A stretch of DNA of 64,000 nucleotides from UBA7672 sp047601145. GTDB lineage: Bacteria; Pseudomonadota; Alphaproteobacteria; Caulobacterales; Hyphomonadaceae. This document shows positions 60,972 through 64,000 of the stretch, in pieces; the stretch's first letter is position 1; the number at the start of each line of letters is the position of its first letter. The position numbers were made by a program, and so were the translations under genes. Below the pieces are notes generated by a model. It saw nothing but the letters and a program-made list of their open reading frames with translations. It was not told the origin of the DNA and made no database searches. Location: positions 1,550,001-1,614,000 of the forward strand of contig JASGJW010000001.1 of assembly GCA_047601145.1 (NCBI GenBank), given 5' to 3'.

Positions 60972-61979
60972 ATGAGAATTCTGCTCTTTGCAGCAGTGTT
61001 TTTTTGCGTGGCTGCTGTGTTCGGCTTTTTCTCCGGACGAACGGTGGCGCACCTACCAGAATTTGTGCTCGATCGGGTGCTTGCCGAGTCGCGGATTGTC
61101 AAAAAACCAAACGGCTACGAGCTGGTCTTTAAAAATTCCAACGGAAATACTCATGTCTACTCCGTCGACCTGAAGCAGGTGCACATTGCGAACGCGGACG
61201 AGGCTAGGCAGATTCAGTCCGCGATCGATGCCACCAAAGAGCCACCCAAGACCATCAAAGACGACCCTCTAGGTGCCATTATCCTAGCCGGCACGGTTGG
61301 GCCGACTCTTGGCGTGACGCTCAAGGATGCCAAGAACGGAAAATGGCAGGATGCGCTTGTGTACGGAGTTGCATCGCTTTCCGGTTTCGGGCTTGGGGTT
61401 GGTTTGGGCTACACGAGCGAGCAGGCAACAGCAGCGGAGCAGCTGCTAAAAAAGCCAGAGGCATGGATACTTCTTAGAAATCGTCTGTTTCTCGACAAGG
61501 CCTTGCGAGGAATGAAACTCCAAAGCAGCTCAGTTGGATCTGCCAGCTCTATAGCAGCGGAACTTCAAGCCGACAGCGGCCTAACTCCCGTCCAGAGAGC
61601 AATTCAACGCACAAGAGCCAAAGGGGACGAGTTGCTGCTCGCTTATACTTCCGTGCTCGCAATTCTGAACCGGGAAAAGGTTTTTGGTGGATCGATCCAG
61701 CGTGACAAATTCTTAGCTGGGACCGCGGGGACTCTGACAAGTGCAGACTTTTCGGCGTTGGAAAGTTTCTATGCCAGCGCATATGCAGGCGCGCCTCTCA
61801 CGGCTCGGGCCGCCGATTCGGTCGGGATCGCTTGGCTTTCATCTTGGCCGACCATATTAACCGTCGCTTCTCTTTGCGCCTTCTTGTGTGTAGTCGCCTT
61901 CTTAGCGGCAAAAGCATTTCCCAAAAAATCTCGTGTGGTCGAAAAGCGCGAGGTAACAGACGTCGATGAACAAGGCTGA
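60972..61979 (+). CDS. Lower-GC membrane protein of unknown function
   Basis: 335 residues. The first hydrophobic segment (ILLFAAVFFCVAAVFGFFSG, residues 3-22) and the last (TILTVASLCAFLCVVAFLAA) are transmembrane; two Gly-rich hydrophobic stretches in the middle (LGAIILAGTVGPTLG and SGFGLGVGLGYTS) may insert as well. The rest is soluble and helical. No family recognised. Codon use and GC are visibly lower than the flanking genes, with AAA, TTT and AAT codons common, a sign of recent transfer. It starts 93 nt after ettA. Confidence 0.75.
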   Translation: MRILLFAAVFFCVAAVFGFFSGRTVAHLPEFVLDRVLAESRIVKKPNGYELVFKNSNGNTHVYSVDLKQVHIANADEARQIQSAIDATKEPPKTIKDDPLGAIILAGTVGPTLGVTLKDAKNGKWQDALVYGVASLSGFGLGVGLGYTSEQATAAEQLLKKPEAWILLRNRLFLDKALRGMKLQSSSVGSASSIAAELQADSGLTPVQRAIQRTRAKGDELLLAYTSVLAILNREKVFGGSIQRDKFLAGTAGTLTSADFSALESFYASAYAGAPLTARAADSVGIAWLSSWPTILTVASLCAFLCVVAFLAAKAFPKKSRVVEKREVTDVDEQG

Positions 61980-61983
61980 CGTG

Positions 61984-62751
61984 CTAGCCCGGCTTCCTGA
62001 ACCGATAGATGATCTGGTCGGTCTGGCCACGGATGGCCGGGTTCATGACCATGAGCTTGTGGTCGTCAGCTGGCTTGCGGAGGCCTGAGTTATCGCCGTC
62101 GAATTTGAAGCCGGCCGCTTCGATTTCGCGGCGGAGGACGACCGGGTCGATGCGGTGGACGGTATTGGGCGCATCGACCGTGTCGGAGTTCGCGACATGG
62201 TCGACAACGAGATAGATGCCCCCCGGCTTCAGCGCATCAAAGACCTTCCGGTTCATGTGCGCGGCGAGATCTGCGGGGAACTTGTTCAGGTGCAGGTCGT
62301 GGTAGTTCTGCGACGTGAAGATGAGATCGAGTTTTTCGGGGAAGGCAAGATCCTCGAAAGCAGAACGCATCGTCACGATCTGAGCGGGATAGGCTTTCTG
62401 CAGGATGTCCAGCGAGTCGCCATAGAGCACGGGCTTGGCCTTCATGAACTCGTCTGGGCTCCACGCGTAGACTTTGCCGGTGTCGCCGACCTTCGCGATG
62501 AACAGGCGGGTGAAGTATCCGGCGCCCTGCATGATGTCCGCGACTTTCCAGCCGGGCTGGATCCCTGCGAAGTCGACGATGGCTGCACCCTGACGCTGGT
62601 CGTCAAGCGCCACATCCTCGGCGGGCCGCCGTGGATCTGTCATGACCTGCTGAGTGGGGATCGGCGCGGCTCCTGACGAAGCTGTCGTGCATGCGGCGAG
62701 GCAGAGCGCCGATGCGGCCAGCATGAGCTTCGTCAGATGCGTTCGCGTCAT
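61984..62751 (-). CDS. Exported methyltransferase-fold lipoprotein
   Basis: 255 residues. Lipoprotein signal MTRTHLTKLMLAASALCLAAC. The mature part is a class I methyltransferase-like fold: KVADIMQGAGYFTRLFIAKV (motif I region, with GAG in place of GxGxG), then VTMRSAFEDLAFPEKLDLIF and ALKPGGIYLVVDHV. SAM is not expected in the periplasm, so either it acts on another cofactor or ligand, or SAM binding has been lost. Converges on the low-GC membrane gene, 4 nt apart. Confidence 0.82.
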   Translation of the reverse strand: MTRTHLTKLMLAASALCLAACTTASSGAAPIPTQQVMTDPRRPAEDVALDDQRQGAAIVDFAGIQPGWKVADIMQGAGYFTRLFIAKVGDTGKVYAWSPDEFMKAKPVLYGDSLDILQKAYPAQIVTMRSAFEDLAFPEKLDLIFTSQNYHDLHLNKFPADLAAHMNRKVFDALKPGGIYLVVDHVANSDTVDAPNTVHRIDPVVLRREIEAAGFKFDGDNSGLRKPADDHKLMVMNPAIRGQTDQIIYRFRKPG

Positions 62752-62881
62752 TTGCCCTGTCCCGGTGGTCGCTCGGAATTTCAGCGCAGCTTGCGGAAGC
62801 GGCCGCGAAGGTCAACGTCTGTGCGACGGTTCAGGCATTCAAAGGCTTGTGCGCTGCGGGCAGGGTGACAAGCCGGGACTT

Positions 62882-63967
62882 TCAGGCCGCCCTGTACTCG
62901 CCCGTGCCATCGAGGGGCACGCCCTTTGGCCAGCCTTTCTCGACGCGGATCTGCGAGACGCCGAGGATTTCGGCGACGCGGCGCATGGACGGCTTTTCGC
63001 CCCTGGCGATGAGTTCGTCGCAGGCGCGGGCGATCTGGAGCGGGGTCAGCGGATCGTCCCAGCGGGCGGGTTCGCCGATGTCGTGGACGCGGCCCATGTG
63101 CTGTTCGCGGAAGGAGGCAACGCGCTTGGCGGCGGCCTTCATGGCGGCGGCGCGCTGTTCTTCCACGGTCTTGGGCTTGCGTTTCCCCTTGGCGCGCAGC
63201 TTGGGCGCCTCCTCGACGGGGGCTGCGGCAGCCTGTTCCGCGACAGCCGGCGCGGCCGGTTCACTGGAGGCGGCAGGTGCGGGTTCGGGCGTTGCGGCCG
63301 GGGTTTCCGGCAGGAGCGACTGGAGCGGCGGGGCCGGCATCAGTACTTCGGCCTGCGCCAGTTCGGCGCGGGCAAATTCGGCGGCGGCAATCTCGGCCGC
63401 TTCCTGACGGCGGGCGGCGCGGTGGGCGGCGTAGTCTTCCGCGTCCATCGCCTTCCGGCCCTCGACGATCCAGGCCATGGCGGGTTTGGCGAAAGCGAAG
63501 ATGTAGAAGACGGCGTCGACGGTGGCGGCGGGCGGCAGCGTTGCGCCGACCGGAGCCCTGGCCTTCACGATCTCCCACCCGAGGTGGACGCCAATATTGG
63601 TGGCGAAGACAAAGCCGAGGCAGGTCGCCAGCGCAGGCACGAACACAGCCCAATCGACAGTCCGTCCGTCAGGCTTGCGGTGCTTGATCGCCTGCAGGGC
63701 GCCGGCGGCCGAACAGTTAACGAGGCCAATGCCGAACGCCATCATGCCGGCGAAGGCGCCGACGCAAAGCCAGCTGATGTCGAGCTGCGGCCAGAACATG
63801 CCGATGACGCCGCCCGTGGCGAGCGTTGCGCCGGACAGGGTGAGCCCCCAGGCGAAGATAGACGACCATGTGTACGCGCGTTCCATCATGGTTATCAAAA
63901 TGGCGCCGTCGAGTTCATGAGTCGTGAACACGGATTGCCTGCGAGTGAATCCCTGTGAAGGGCGCAC
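62882..63967 (-). CDS. Membrane-anchored protein with C-terminal helix-turn-helix
   Basis: 361 residues. The N-terminal half has four hydrophobic segments (SSIFAWGLTLSGATLATGG, LCVGAFAGMMAFGIGLVN, VFVPALATCLGFVFATNIG and VDAVFYIFAFAKPAMAW). A charged helical stretch and a Pro/Ala linker follow. The C-terminal piece contains PLTPLQIARACDELIARGEK and PSMRRVAEILGVSQIRVEKG, like a DNA-binding helix-turn-helix. The start at GTG 63967 follows GAGG, but two ATG codons at 63889 and 63886 would drop 26 to 27 residues and begin just before the first helix. A membrane-tethered DNA-binding role is inferred. Confidence 0.7.
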   Translation of the reverse strand: MRPSQGFTRRQSVFTTHELDGAILITMMERAYTWSSIFAWGLTLSGATLATGGVIGMFWPQLDISWLCVGAFAGMMAFGIGLVNCSAAGALQAIKHRKPDGRTVDWAVFVPALATCLGFVFATNIGVHLGWEIVKARAPVGATLPPAATVDAVFYIFAFAKPAMAWIVEGRKAMDAEDYAAHRAARRQEAAEIAAAEFARAELAQAEVLMPAPPLQSLLPETPAATPEPAPAASSEPAAPAVAEQAAAAPVEEAPKLRAKGKRKPKTVEEQRAAAMKAAAKRVASFREQHMGRVHDIGEPARWDDPLTPLQIARACDELIARGEKPSMRRVAEILGVSQIRVEKGWPKGVPLDGTGEYRAA

Positions 63968-64000
63968 GCGGAATCCACCTCGAATGAAATCAATGCTGTC

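Noticed and set aside
1..64000. CRISPR arrays, insertion sequences, prophage genes, rRNA
   Set aside because: Looked for regular spaced repeats, transposase or integrase motifs and rRNA sequences by eye; none were seen.

Overview
The window is high-GC chromosomal DNA from an alphaproteobacterium, most likely of the Caulobacterales/Hyphomonadaceae. The main pointers are a GcrA cell-cycle regulator, a ChvI-type response regulator, a MipZ-like ATPase, an alphaproteobacterial order secA / peptidyl-prolyl isomerase / argJ / mutT, the block ABC permease-argD-argF, long-form dCTP deaminase, Entner-Doudoroff sugar catabolism and CsgH-type curli. Genus and species cannot be read from the sequence alone. 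No phage, insertion sequence, CRISPR array or rRNA operon was seen. One tRNA (Gly, anticodon CCC) is present.

Layout. 1-9.4 kb: chvI (cut by the window edge), a MipZ-like ATPase, an exported alkaline phosphatase, two small exported proteins, a beta-lactamase-fold hydrolase, a GMC oxidoreductase, accA with a coupled orphan, and a flavin-reductase-like stress protein. 9.7-17 kb: an MFS exporter, secA divergent from a lipoprotein PPIase, argJ, mutT and a Flp pilin whose start overlaps the mutT stop. 17-20.6 kb: an eroded housekeeping block with methyltransferase, broken comF, grxC, DUF1178, map and an internally deleted radC. 20.8-26.3 kb: two related MFS transporters, a chloroperoxidase-like hydrolase, a PAS-like fragment and gcrA. 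26.3-27.1 kb has no recognisable gene. 27.1-34.7 kb: ABC permease, argD, argF, a zinc-ribbon protein, a minus-strand SDR-folE-BLUF operon, hslO, a peroxiredoxin and a cytochrome c.

34.7-43.7 kb: apaG, a YceI lipoprotein behind a striking paired palindrome, metZ, GST, dCTP deaminase, an SDR divergent from an XRE regulator, a self-contained membrane-protein/XRE pair with a visible promoter-operator, a hydrolase and a membrane protein. 43.7-51.2 kb: all four core Entner-Doudoroff genes on the minus strand (zwf-pgl and edd-eda), separated by a plus-strand curli cluster (curlin, csgH, second curlin) and a minus-strand esterase. 51.4-64 kb: tRNA-Gly, a MarR regulator, free methionine sulfoxide reductase, a cystatin-like lipoprotein, UrcA, a winged-helix/TPR regulator, YbjN, a PqaA-type lipoprotein, a third MFS transporter, ettA, a lower-GC orphan membrane protein, an exported methyltransferase-fold lipoprotein and a membrane-anchored helix-turn-helix protein.

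Most of the window is ordinary chromosome. The points most worth a second look are the light/pterin operon, the decay of comF and radC in one neighbourhood, the paired palindrome before yceI, the curli cluster inside the Entner-Doudoroff genes, the cystatin-like lipoprotein and the two unusual membrane proteins near the right end. No clearly new multi-gene system was found. Functions are assigned from motif recognition without database searches.
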